Assembly: GCF_046097105.1 (NCBI RefSeq)
Contig: NZ_CP175562.1
Coordinates: 1,736,001-1,800,000 of the forward strand
DNA length: 64,000 bases
DNA from: Natroniella sp046097105
GTDB taxonomy: Bacteria; Bacillota; Halanaerobiia; Halobacteroidales; Halobacteroidaceae
Reading direction: 5' to 3'
The notes under the pieces are model-generated. The model saw only the letters and a program-made list of their open reading frames with translations, did no database searches and was not told the origin of the DNA. This document shows positions 46,932 through 55,677 of this stretch, in pieces; positions within the stretch are counted from its first letter, which is position 1; every line of letters begins with the position of its first letter. Position numbers and translations under genes: made by a program.

Positions 46932-47276
46932 TTAACCTGGAGGCCACTGCAAATTGCGCCCTCCTAATAGATGGTAGTGAATATGATCAACTGTCTGTCC
47001 ACCAGCTTCATTGCAATTAGAAACTACTCGAAACCCATCTTCTGCAATCTCCTCTTGTCGGGCAAGCTGATTAGCTATTTGATAAATATGTCCTATCAAC
47101 TTATTATCCTCTTCTTTTAAATCTAGTAAAGTAGGAATATGTTTTTTAGGCAGAATTAGAAAATGGACTGGAGCTTGTGGTTCAATATCTTTAAAGGCAA
47201 TTACATCTTCATCTTCATAAACAATCTCACTCTCCATTTCTCCAGCAATTATCTGACAAAAAATACAATCTTCCAC
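46932..47276 (-). CDS. HIT-family (HinT-type) nucleotide hydrolase
   Basis: 114 residues: CIFCQIIAGEMESEIVYEDEDVIAFKDIEPQAPVHFLILPKKHIPTL and the catalytic HIHYHLLGGR (H-x-H-x-H). Hydrolyses adenosine phosphoramidates in related enzymes. Part of the mtaB-HIT-yqeY transcript. Confidence 0.93.
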   Translation of the reverse strand: MEDCIFCQIIAGEMESEIVYEDEDVIAFKDIEPQAPVHFLILPKKHIPTLLDLKEEDNKLIGHIYQIANQLARQEEIAEDGFRVVSNCNEAGGQTVDHIHYHLLGGRNLQWPPG

Positions 47277-47307
47277 CTCTCCACCTCCTTTCTAAGTTTT
47301 ACTATTA

Positions 47308-48606
47308 TTATTCTAAGCTACCAATTATTCTTCCTGCTTCTTGCTTTAATTTTACTTCAACCAATTGACCAGCTAGATCATCTGCCCCATCAACAAAAAC
47401 TCGTAAATAATTATCAGTCAGCCCTGTCAATAATCCAGTCTTATAATCACGACTCTCTTCTAATAAGACTTCTAACTTCTGCCCAATAAATTGTTGTTGA
47501 TAATTACGGGCCAACTCTGCTGTTAATTCTCTCAACTTCTTACTCCGTTTCTTCTTAACTTTAGAGTGAACTTGCTCTTTAAAACCTGCAGCAGGAGTTC
47601 CCTCTCGTTTAGAATACTTAAAGATATGAGCATCACTAAATTCAAGCTCTTTCATCAATTGATAAGTTTTTTCAAAGTCAGCTTCACTCTCCCCTGGAAA
47701 TCCTACAATAACATCTGTTGTTATTGCAATCTCTGGCACCTGCTCTCTTATCATTACAATCATCTTCTTAAAATCAGCAACCTGATAAGGACGATTCATA
47801 GCTTTTAAGACCTTATCAGAACCACTTTGTAACGGCAAGTGGAGATGGCGACATAACTTTTCTGACTCAGCAATCAACTCAATTAACTCTTCACTAACCT
47901 CTGTCCCTTCAATTGAACTCAACCGAATACGTTCTAAACCTGCTATTGTTAATAACTCCTTAATTAACTTAACCAAATCGAGATTCTCTTTGTCAGCTCC
48001 ATACTCTCCTAAGTGAATCCCTGTCAAAACAATCTCTTGAAAACCATGCTTGACCAACCGACCTGCTTCAGCCATTACATCATCTAACTCTCTACTCCGT
48101 AATGAACCCCGTGCATAAGGAATAATACAATAAGAACAAAACTGGTTACAACCTTCTTGGATCTTAATTGTTGCTCTAGTTCTTTCAGTGAAATTTTGAA
48201 TAGGAACCTCTTCAAAAACTTCTTTTTCATCCATATCTTGAACAAAATTAAGTTGTTCTTTTGAGCTAATAGCCTGCTCAATAAACTCTACAATTTTACT
48301 ACGTCCTTTAGTACCCACTACTAAATCAACTTCTGCTATCTCCATTACTTGCTCAGGATCTACCTGAGGATAGCAACCAACAACTGCAACTAAAGCATCA
48401 GGATTTCTACGCTTAGCTCGTCTAGTTATCTTACGTGACTTACTTGCCCCTTGCTTAGTTACAGTACAGGTATTAATTATGTAAATATCGGCCTCTCGCT
48501 TAAAGTCAACAATTTGATAACCTGGTTGCTCAAACTGAGCAATCATCGCCTCAGTATCATAACGATTGACCTTACATCCTAATGTATAAAAAGCAACCCG
48601 TTTCAT
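47308..48606 (-). CDS. mtaB: tRNA t6A37 methylthiotransferase MtaB
   Basis: Radical-SAM enzyme that makes ms2t6A37 in tRNA. N-terminal UPF0004 domain (VAFYTLGCKVNRYDTEAM), radical-SAM cluster CNQFCSYCIIPYARG, IRLSSIEGTEV, HLHLPLQSGSDKVLKAMNR and a C-terminal TRAM-like domain. 432 residues. ATG 48606 follows GGAGG; an earlier in-frame codon is rejected. Confidence 0.94.
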   Translation of the reverse strand: MKRVAFYTLGCKVNRYDTEAMIAQFEQPGYQIVDFKREADIYIINTCTVTKQGASKSRKITRRAKRRNPDALVAVVGCYPQVDPEQVMEIAEVDLVVGTKGRSKIVEFIEQAISSKEQLNFVQDMDEKEVFEEVPIQNFTERTRATIKIQEGCNQFCSYCIIPYARGSLRSRELDDVMAEAGRLVKHGFQEIVLTGIHLGEYGADKENLDLVKLIKELLTIAGLERIRLSSIEGTEVSEELIELIAESEKLCRHLHLPLQSGSDKVLKAMNRPYQVADFKKMIVMIREQVPEIAITTDVIVGFPGESEADFEKTYQLMKELEFSDAHIFKYSKREGTPAAGFKEQVHSKVKKKRSKKLRELTAELARNYQQQFIGQKLEVLLEESRDYKTGLLTGLTDNYLRVFVDGADDLAGQLVEVKLKQEAGRIIGSLE

Positions 48607-48690
48607 AAAACACCTCCACTCAATTAACAATATACAGAAAGTAATTGCTCTTGCTTTATTTAATTATAAATTGTAACTATAATTTACAAT

Positions 48691-49428
48691 TTATCCTAAA
48701 TCTCCAGTTTGATATAATAACATTGATAAAGTAGCTAACCCTGCTGTTTCAGTCCTTAAAATACGCGACCCTAAACTGACAGGCTTAATTCCTGCTTCTT
48801 TGGCCCTCTCTACTTCTTGCTTACTAAAACCACCTTCTGGGCCAATAACAATCATCACTCTCTCCATCTTATTATTGCCTGCAATAACCTCTTTTAAACT
48901 TCCTTCTTCTTCTTCCCACGGTATCAAAGCAAGATCATACTCTTTAGCTAAAGAAATTATCTCTTCAAAGCCAACCAACTCTTTAACCTCTGGTATTTTA
49001 GCTCTACCAGACTGCTTAGCTGCTTCTTTAGCTATCTTCTGCCACCTTTTTTGACGTCTCTTAGCCTTACTAGGCTTCAATTTAACAATACTTCGTTCTG
49101 TCTCAACAGGTATAATCTCCTCAACACCTAACTCAGTCGTCTTTTGAGCAATCAAATCCATCTTTTTGCTCTTAGGTAATCCTTGTACCAAGGTCACTTT
49201 AGTATCAGGTTCTACTTTAGCTACAAAATCTTGGTGAACCTTCCCCTTCACAGATTTCTCTGTCAGTTCAACCAACTCTATAATATACTTCTTCCCTTCT
49301 CCATCAGCAACACTTATCTTATCACCAGAATCCAATCTTAAGGAACGAGTAATATGTCTAACATCCTGTCCAGTAATGGTAACTTCTCCATCAATTATAG
49401 CTGTTGGTTTAACAAAAAAATGATGCAT
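48691..49428 (-). CDS. rsmE: 16S rRNA m3U1498 methyltransferase RsmE
   Basis: SPOUT methyltransferase of the small subunit rRNA: RHITRSLRLDSGDKISVADG at the N-terminal PUA-like domain, then TTELGVEEIIPVETERS, VIGPEGGFSKQEVERA and SLGSRILRTETAGLATLSML. About 245 residues. ATG 49428 has GGAGAGG upstream. A repeat-rich gap separates it from prmA. Confidence 0.95.
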   Translation of the reverse strand: MHHFFVKPTAIIDGEVTITGQDVRHITRSLRLDSGDKISVADGEGKKYIIELVELTEKSVKGKVHQDFVAKVEPDTKVTLVQGLPKSKKMDLIAQKTTELGVEEIIPVETERSIVKLKPSKAKRRQKRWQKIAKEAAKQSGRAKIPEVKELVGFEEIISLAKEYDLALIPWEEEEGSLKEVIAGNNKMERVMIVIGPEGGFSKQEVERAKEAGIKPVSLGSRILRTETAGLATLSMLLYQTGDLG

Positions 49429-49446
49429 TTTATCCTCTCCTATCAT

Positions 49447-49723
49447 AGCTATAAGCTATCAGCTTTCAGTCGTCAGCAAAAACCTAAATAGGGGCACGAC
49501 GTGTCGTGCCCTTACAAAAAATATCATTCTGCAAATAAAAAGTTAAACTTAATTGATATACAGTGGCACTTTTCGTTCGTAAAAGAATGTGTTTTTGTAG
49601 GGGCGACTATCCGTGGTCGCCCGTGATTTAACATGGGCAGGCACAGAGACCTGCCCCTACAAATATCATTTCTACCCGCCAAATCAAAAGTGCCATAATA
49701 TTATAATAAACTTTTGCGTTTTA
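49447..49723. repeat. Compound palindromic intergenic repeat
   Basis: No gene in this 277-bp gap. It holds a unit at 49455-49475 that matches 14588-14608 with one change; a palindrome GGGCACGAC-GT-GTCGTGCCC (49492-49511); TTGATATACAGTGGCAC (49553-49569), matching 14558 onward; the TGGCACTTTT/AAAAGTGCCA pair (49564-49573 and 49687-49696); and two GC-rich hairpins at 49601-49622 and 49635-49656 enclosed by TTTGTAGGGGC and its complement. The GC-rich hairpins stand out from the AT-rich surroundings. Confidence 0.7.
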
Positions 49724-50605
49724 TCAGTTACTAGCACTCCCAACAACTGTCACCCATTCATTCTTCTGGATTATTTCTTCAACTTTAAATTGATATTCTT
49801 CTAATCTTTCCTTAACTCTATCCAACTTTTCTTCAACAATTCCTGATAAAATAAACTTTCCGCTGGATTTAAGAACCTTATTTAGATCAGGAATTAAATC
49901 TAGGATTATATGTGGTAAAATATTAGCAATTACCAAGTCATAATCTTGATCCACAACTTTAACTAAATCCCCTTCTAAAAATTCTATCTCGTCTGCTATT
50001 TGATTCAACTGAGCATTCTCTTGCGCTGCTGTAATAGCTACCGGGGAAATATCAACTCCCACAGTAGCACTAGCTTCTAACTTAGCCGCAGCAATAGCCA
50101 AAATTCCCGTTCCTGTCCCAATATCTAAACAATTCGCTCCTGCTGCAAGGTATTTCTCAATCATTTCTAAACAGGAGGTAGTCGTTTCATGTTGGCCCGT
50201 TCCAAAGGCCTGCCCTGGATCGATCTCAATTATGATCTCATCTGTACTGGCTTGATAGTCCTCCCAAGTTGGCTTAATTACAATCTTTTCGGTCACCTTA
50301 AGTGGTTTAAAGTTCTCTTTCCAATTGTTGGCCCAATCCTCTTCTTGCAATTGACTTACTTTTAATTTAGCATTACCAATATCTAAATTATAATCTTTTA
50401 AATTAGTAATTTTGGCCTTCAATTCAACAAGCTTTTGTGACGAAAAAGAATCCTCTTCACAATAAGCTTTAATTAAAATTTCATCTTCATCCCCTTCAGA
50501 TAATTCTTCCTTAAAAATACTTTCAATTCCAAATTTATCTAAAAGATTAGTAATCGCTGCAAAAGCTTGATGAGTCGTTCTAATCTCTAATTCTTTCCAT
50601 TTCAT
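49724..50605 (-). CDS. prmA: Ribosomal protein L11 methyltransferase
   Basis: SAM-dependent methylation of L11. N-terminal substrate-binding domain followed by FGTGQHETTTSCLEMIE, the SAM loop CLDIGTGTGILAIAAAKL, VGVDISPVAITAAQENA and DLVIANILPHIILDLIP. 293 residues. Fifteen bases after dnaJ, as in the dnaJ-prmA-rsmE order of Firmicutes. Confidence 0.96.
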   Translation of the reverse strand: MKWKELEIRTTHQAFAAITNLLDKFGIESIFKEELSEGDEDEILIKAYCEEDSFSSQKLVELKAKITNLKDYNLDIGNAKLKVSQLQEEDWANNWKENFKPLKVTEKIVIKPTWEDYQASTDEIIIEIDPGQAFGTGQHETTTSCLEMIEKYLAAGANCLDIGTGTGILAIAAAKLEASATVGVDISPVAITAAQENAQLNQIADEIEFLEGDLVKVVDQDYDLVIANILPHIILDLIPDLNKVLKSSGKFILSGIVEEKLDRVKERLEEYQFKVEEIIQKNEWVTVVGSASN

Positions 50606-50620
50606 CTCAATTACCTCACT

Positions 50621-51751
50621 TTACATGCCAAAAGCATCTTTAATTTTTTGCAGAAATCCTTTCTGTTCAGGGTTTATCTCTTCACCACTTATATCAGCAA
50701 ATTTTCTTAATAATTCTTTCTGCTCTTGATCCAACTTTTCAGGGATTACAACCTTAACTTTAATATGCTGATCTCCACGTCCTCTTCTATTCAAATGAGG
50801 GACTCCTTTACCTTTTAACCTAAAAGAAGTTCCTGGTTGAGTTCCTTCAGGAATTTCAAACTTGACTCGACCATCCAACGTTGGAACTTTAATCTCATCT
50901 CCTAAAGTAGCTTGCACAAAGCTAATAGGAACTTCACAGATTATCTCATCACCTTTTCTTTCAAAGATTTCATGAGGTTTAATATTAATTACAATATATA
51001 AATCCCCATTAGGCCCACCATTCTTACCTGCTTCACCTTCTCCTGTCATTCTCAGTCGAGAGCCATCATTAACACCCGCTGGAATATCAACTGTTATCTT
51101 TCTTCTTTTCTTTATTTTTCCTTGACCATTACAATTAGAACATGGATTATTAATAAATTTCCCAGTTCCATTACAGCGATCACAAGTACTTTTCTGAACC
51201 ATCTGACCAAATGGAGTATTCTGTTTAAACTTAATTTCACCTGTTCCTTTACATTTAGCACAACTTTCTACATCTTCATTGCTTTGAGCTCCAGAACCAT
51301 TGCAACTAGAGCACTTCTCTGTACGAGGAATAGTTATTTCTTTTTCTGCTCCAAAAGCAGCTTCTTCAAATTCAACAGTCAAATTATATTTCAAATCTGC
51401 TCCTTTACGGGGGGCATTCTTACGGCTACCTCCTCTGCCTCCACCAAAAAACATATCAAAAATATCATCAAAACCACCACCAAAACCACCTTGACCACTA
51501 AAACCGCCTTGACCAAATCCTCCATCTTGATCTACACCAGCATGGCCAAATTGATCATATCTAGCCCTCTTTTCTTTATCACTTAGTACTTCATATGCTT
51601 CTGCTACTTCTTTAAACTTCTCTTCTGCATTAGGATGATCACTTACATCGGGATGATATTTTTTAGCTAATTTCCGATATGCTTTCTTAATCTCTTTCTT
51701 ATCAGCATTACGATCAACACCTAATAATTCATAATAATCTTTCTTAGCCAT
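50621..51751 (-). CDS. dnaJ: Chaperone DnaJ
   Basis: Hsp40 co-chaperone of DnaK. J domain with HPD in YRKLAKKYHPDVSDHP, a Gly/Phe linker rich in GGFG, four zinc motifs (CSSCNGSG, CAKCKGTG, CDRCNGTG, CSNCNGQG) and the C-terminal substrate domain. 376 residues. ATG 51751 has AAAGGTGG eight bases upstream. A strong hairpin lies between dnaK and dnaJ. Confidence 0.97.
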   Translation of the reverse strand: MAKKDYYELLGVDRNADKKEIKKAYRKLAKKYHPDVSDHPNAEEKFKEVAEAYEVLSDKEKRARYDQFGHAGVDQDGGFGQGGFSGQGGFGGGFDDIFDMFFGGGRGGSRKNAPRKGADLKYNLTVEFEEAAFGAEKEITIPRTEKCSSCNGSGAQSNEDVESCAKCKGTGEIKFKQNTPFGQMVQKSTCDRCNGTGKFINNPCSNCNGQGKIKKRRKITVDIPAGVNDGSRLRMTGEGEAGKNGGPNGDLYIVINIKPHEIFERKGDEIICEVPISFVQATLGDEIKVPTLDGRVKFEIPEGTQPGTSFRLKGKGVPHLNRRGRGDQHIKVKVVIPEKLDQEQKELLRKFADISGEEINPEQKGFLQKIKDAFGM

Positions 51752-51788
51752 TTCACTCACCACCTTTAAAATAATTGGTCATAAAAAC

Positions 51789-51821
51789 AGAGTCAAAGCC
51801 AAATTTTTTGGCTTTGACTCT
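51789..51821 (-). terminator. Hairpin between dnaK and dnaJ
   Basis: Perfect 15-bp stem AGAGTCAAAGCCAAA with a three-base loop. On the minus strand it is followed by GTTTTTATG, so it may end a share of dnaK transcripts or act as an mRNA processing signal, lowering dnaJ relative to dnaK. Confidence 0.7.
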
Positions 51822-51852
51822 ACTAAATCCAAGTTAGTTCAGATTATTTTTA

Positions 51853-53709
51853 TTATTCATCATCAACCTCTTCATAATCTACATCTACCACATCATCATC
51901 TTCTTGCTGTTGAGCTCCAGTATCTCCTGCTCCTTGTTGAGCTTGCTCTGCTTGTTGATACATTTGAGTTGTTAATTCATGTAGCTTTTGACTTAATGCC
52001 TCTTGTTTTTCTTTAATCTGCTCAACATCAACTTCATTTGGATCGATATTGTGCAGATCAACACCTTCTAAAACTTCTTTCAGTTCATCTTTAGCAGTTT
52101 CAATTTCATCTACTACAGATTGATCAACTTGCTCACCAGCTTCTTCTAATGTTTTTTCAACCTGATGTACCAAACTATCTGCACCTGTCACTGTTTCAAC
52201 TGCTTCCTTCTTCTTTTTATCTTCTTCTGCGTGCTCTTCAGCTTCTCTAACCATCTCTTCTATCTCTTCTTCTGATAATCCTGTTTCAGATTTAATTGTG
52301 ATATCCTGTTCATTTCCTGTCCCCTTATCTTTAGCAGAAACATGAACAATACCATTATCATCTATCTTGAAAGATACCTCAATTTGAGGTACTCCCCGTG
52401 GTGCAGGTGGAATATCTGTCAATTGAAATCTGCCAAGGGTTTTATTATCTCTGGCCATCTCTCTTTCTCCCTGCAAAACATGGATATCAACCGTTGTTTG
52501 GTTATCAGCAGCAGTAGAGAAAACCTTACTCTTCTCAGTTGGGATTGTAGTATTGCGATCAATTAACTTAGTGAATACTCCTCCCATTGTTTCAATTCCT
52601 AAGGATAAAGGAGTCACATCTAATAAAACTATATCATCAACTTCATCATTTAAGACCCCACCTTGAATAGCAGCACCCATTGCTACACATTCATCTGGAT
52701 TAATTCCCTTATTTGGAACCTTACCGATCTTATTTTCAACTGCCTCCTGTACCGCTGGAACTCGAGTAGAACCACCGACCAATAAAACTTGGTCGATCTC
52801 AGATTTAGATAAACCTGCATCATTTAATGAACGCTGAGTCGCTTTTATTGTTTGATCAATTAATCCAGAAATCATCTTTTCAAACTGTGCTCTTGTAATG
52901 TCTACATCTAAATGCCTTGGCCCTTCTTCAGTCTGAGTAATATATGGTAAGTTAACATTTGTTGTTGCTACACCAGATAATTCTATTTTTGCCTTTTCTG
53001 CTGCATCTTTTAGACGTTGTAAAGACATCTCATCTTTTCTTAGATCGATTCCATGTTTCTTTTCAAACTCTTGTGCAAGATAGTCGATGATTTTTTCATC
53101 AAAATCATCTCCACCAAGCTTATTATCACCATGAGTGGCAACTACTTCAAATACACCACCACCAAGTTCTAAAATAGAGACATCAAAAGTACCTCCCCCA
53201 AGATCATAAACTAAAACCGTTTGGTCTTTATCATCATCTAAACCATAAGCTAAAGAAGCTGCAGTCGGCTCATTAATAATCCTTTCTACTTGCAACCCTG
53301 CAATCTTCCCTGCATCTTTAGTAGCTTGTCGCTGAGCATCACTAAAATAAGCAGGAACTGTAATTACAGCTTTTTCTACCTTTTCTCCTAAATAATCTTC
53401 AGCATAACTTTTCAACTCCTGCAAAATCATAGCAGACACTTCTTGTGGGGTTCGATCCTTTCCACCCAATTCTACTTTATAATCTTCCCCCATATGCCTT
53501 TTAATAGATTGTACTGTCTGTTCAGGATTAGTAATTGCCTGCCGCTTAGCAGGTTCTCCAACCAACCTCTCATCCTTTTTAGAATAACCTACTACTGAAG
53601 GAGTCGTTCTTGCTCCTTGTTTATTAGGAATAACTTTAGGTTCTCCACCTTCTATAACTGAAACACAAGAATTAGTTGTTCCTAAATCAATACCAATTAT
53701 TTTACCCAT
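51853..53709 (-). CDS. dnaK: Chaperone DnaK (Hsp70)
   Basis: ATP-dependent chaperone. IIGIDLGTTNSCVSV, the phosphate-2 loop VYDLGGGTFDVSILEL, LVGGSTRVPAVQEAV, then the substrate domain (DVTPLSLGIETMGGVFTKLI) and lid, ending in an acidic tail (VVDVDYEEVDDE). 618 residues. Third gene after hrcA and grpE under CIRCE control. Confidence 0.98.
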   Translation of the reverse strand: MGKIIGIDLGTTNSCVSVIEGGEPKVIPNKQGARTTPSVVGYSKKDERLVGEPAKRQAITNPEQTVQSIKRHMGEDYKVELGGKDRTPQEVSAMILQELKSYAEDYLGEKVEKAVITVPAYFSDAQRQATKDAGKIAGLQVERIINEPTAASLAYGLDDDKDQTVLVYDLGGGTFDVSILELGGGVFEVVATHGDNKLGGDDFDEKIIDYLAQEFEKKHGIDLRKDEMSLQRLKDAAEKAKIELSGVATTNVNLPYITQTEEGPRHLDVDITRAQFEKMISGLIDQTIKATQRSLNDAGLSKSEIDQVLLVGGSTRVPAVQEAVENKIGKVPNKGINPDECVAMGAAIQGGVLNDEVDDIVLLDVTPLSLGIETMGGVFTKLIDRNTTIPTEKSKVFSTAADNQTTVDIHVLQGEREMARDNKTLGRFQLTDIPPAPRGVPQIEVSFKIDDNGIVHVSAKDKGTGNEQDITIKSETGLSEEEIEEMVREAEEHAEEDKKKKEAVETVTGADSLVHQVEKTLEEAGEQVDQSVVDEIETAKDELKEVLEGVDLHNIDPNEVDVEQIKEKQEALSQKLHELTTQMYQQAEQAQQGAGDTGAQQQEDDDVVDVDYEEVDDE

Positions 53710-53825
53710 TTTTCCATCATCCTCCTTATACTAACATTATATTTTATATTTTTATCAATCTATTGATATCTCAATTAACTTCCAGTTATTTAATTAAGGT
53801 TATATTTCTATATGTAAAAGTTAAC

Positions 53826-54449
53826 TTACTCTGCTACTTTAACCATTGCTGCTCTAAGTAATGTACCCTCAAATAAGTATCCTTTCTGCATCTCATCTAC
53901 AATTATTCCAGAGTCATATTCTTCACTCTCTACCTTACCTACTGCTTCATGATAGTTCGGATCAAATTCTTCTCCAACTGTTTTAATCTCTTCAATACCA
54001 TTAGTAGTTAACACTTTAAGCAATTGCTTATAGATCATCTCTACTCCTTCTAATAACTCAGAAAAATCATCACTATTTTTAGAACTTGCCAAAGCACGTT
54101 CAAAGTTATCAATTACAGGTAATACTTCTAAAATAAGGTTTTTGTTCGCATTGCTGACTATCTTCTTTTTTTCCTTAGCCATTCTTTTTTTATAATTAGC
54201 AAAATCGGCCTTCAACCTCTTAACTCGCTTCAAATACTTCTCTTTCTCCTCTTTTGCAGATACTACTTCTTTTTCTAAATCTTTAATTTCTTCTTCTAAC
54301 TCTTCAATTACACCTTTAGAATCTACTTCTTCAGCAATAACATCATCCATTTTATCCTCATCTTCTACTCCATCTTTTCTGACTTGCTTATCTTCAACCT
54401 CTCCAGCTTGCTCTTGCTGAAGTTCTCCCTTTTTTTCTTCCTCTCCCAT
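53826..54449 (-). CDS. grpE: Nucleotide exchange factor GrpE
   Basis: Releases ADP from DnaK. A long acidic/coiled N-terminus (about residues 1-75) leads into RVKRLKADFANYKKRMAKEKKKIVSNANKNLILEVLPVIDNFERAL and the beta domain GIEEIKTVGEEFDPNYHEAVGKVES...GYLFEGTLLRAAMVKVA. 207 residues. ATG after AGGTG; 19 bases after hrcA. Confidence 0.96.
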   Translation of the reverse strand: MGEEEKKGELQQEQAGEVEDKQVRKDGVEDEDKMDDVIAEEVDSKGVIEELEEEIKDLEKEVVSAKEEKEKYLKRVKRLKADFANYKKRMAKEKKKIVSNANKNLILEVLPVIDNFERALASSKNSDDFSELLEGVEMIYKQLLKVLTTNGIEEIKTVGEEFDPNYHEAVGKVESEEYDSGIIVDEMQKGYLFEGTLLRAAMVKVAE

Positions 54450-54468
54450 CGTTACACCTACTTTCTCA

Positions 54469-55515
54469 CTATTGATTTGTTAATATATTACTCAAGATCT
54501 CAGCCACATACTTAACAGAACCTACTACTTTAGAATACTCCATTCTAGTTGGCCCTAATACTCCTATCTTCCCAATTGGTCTATCATTTAAATGATAAGT
54601 AGCAATTACCATACTACAATCTTTAATTTCTTCAAAACTATTTTCACTTCCGATCAATATTTTAAGCTCTGAACTACCTTCATAATTTGCTAATACATCA
54701 CGTAGTAATTTTTTTTGCTCCAAAATTTCTAATACAGTTCGTAACTTTTTAACATCACTAAATTCAGGCTGATCTAATATATAAGCAGTTCCTCCTAAAT
54801 ATATTTTCCCAGATGTAGAAAAATTATTCTCAAATATCTCCTTTTTCAGTAGTTTTAATTTCTCAGCCAAATCAAACCTACTAATAAGTTGCTTATTAAT
54901 TTCATCTAGTAATTGGTCGTTTATCTGATGTAACGATAAACCATACAACCTTTCATTTAAAAAACGTGATATATTATCCAACTCTTCTGAAACAATAGCA
55001 ACAGGAGTATCTATAACTTTATTTCTAATTAATCCTGTATCAGTAACCAATACCATTAAGATTTTCTTGCTTGCAATCGGAACTAATTGCAAATGACGAA
55101 AGATACTCTTTTTAATCTGAGGACTTAGTACTAATGATGTATATTCTGTTAAATCAGATAACATCTGTGATGTATGTTGAATTAACTCTTGAATCCCATC
55201 TTTTCTAGATGAATATTTCTCCTCAATTAATTTCATTTTCTGTTTGGAAACTCTCTTTGAATTCATCAAAGTATCAACATAAAATCTATACCCTTTATCA
55301 GATGGTACTCTCCCAGCAGAGCGATGGGGCTGTTTTAAATAACCTGCCTCTTCTAAATCAGCCATTTCATTCCTGATTGTCGCCGAACTGACTCCAAAAT
55401 CATACTTACGGGCCAATGTTCGAGAACCTATTGGCTCAGCTGTAGTCACATATTCATTGATGATGACCTTCAAAATCTTCTTTTTTCGCTCCGTCATCTC
55501 CAGCACAACCACCAC
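54469..55515 (-). CDS. hrcA: Heat-inducible transcription repressor HrcA
   Basis: Repressor that binds CIRCE. Winged-helix N-terminus (TERKKKILKVIINEYVTTAEPIGSRTLARKYDFGVSSATIRNEMADLEEAGYLKQPHRSAGRVPSDKGYRFYVDTLM) and an HrcA C-terminal domain. About 345 residues. The start is uncertain: GTG 55515, GTG 55509 and ATG 55497 are all possible near AAGGAG. First gene of hrcA-grpE-dnaK-dnaJ; CIRCE lies just upstream, giving autoregulation. Confidence 0.96.
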   Translation of the reverse strand: MVVVLEMTERKKKILKVIINEYVTTAEPIGSRTLARKYDFGVSSATIRNEMADLEEAGYLKQPHRSAGRVPSDKGYRFYVDTLMNSKRVSKQKMKLIEEKYSSRKDGIQELIQHTSQMLSDLTEYTSLVLSPQIKKSIFRHLQLVPIASKKILMVLVTDTGLIRNKVIDTPVAIVSEELDNISRFLNERLYGLSLHQINDQLLDEINKQLISRFDLAEKLKLLKKEIFENNFSTSGKIYLGGTAYILDQPEFSDVKKLRTVLEILEQKKLLRDVLANYEGSSELKILIGSENSFEEIKDCSMVIATYHLNDRPIGKIGVLGPTRMEYSKVVGSVKYVAEILSNILTNQ

Positions 55516-55525
55516 TCCTTTTATG

Positions 55526-55552
55526 TTAGCACTCGAGGCTATCGAGTGCTAA
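55526..55552 (-). promoter_or_regulatory. CIRCE operator of the hrcA-dnaK operon
   Basis: TTAGCACTC, nine bases, GAGTGCTAA: an exact CIRCE element 11 bases upstream of the most distal hrcA start codon and downstream of the promoter. HrcA binds it to repress the operon until heat shock. Confidence 0.97.
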
Positions 55553-55567
55553 TAGCATGTTATAATT

Positions 55568-55596
55568 AAAATATCATTTACTTGATCATTTGTCAA
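55568..55596 (-). promoter_or_regulatory. Promoter of the hrcA operon
   Basis: Minus strand TTGACA (55596-55591), 17 bases, TATTTT (55573-55568). The transcript would start within or just before CIRCE, the usual arrangement. Confidence 0.65.
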
Positions 55597-55677
55597 ACAG
55601 AATAATTTTAAATTATTTTAAATTAGCTGGATTTTACTCTTGAAATCAGTAATATACTCCTATAATAAAACCTATAC

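Noticed and set aside
51122..51586. 154-codon plus-strand frame inside dnaJ
   Set aside because: Low-complexity Thr/Ile/Phe product created by the Gly/Phe and zinc-finger codons of dnaJ on the other strand.
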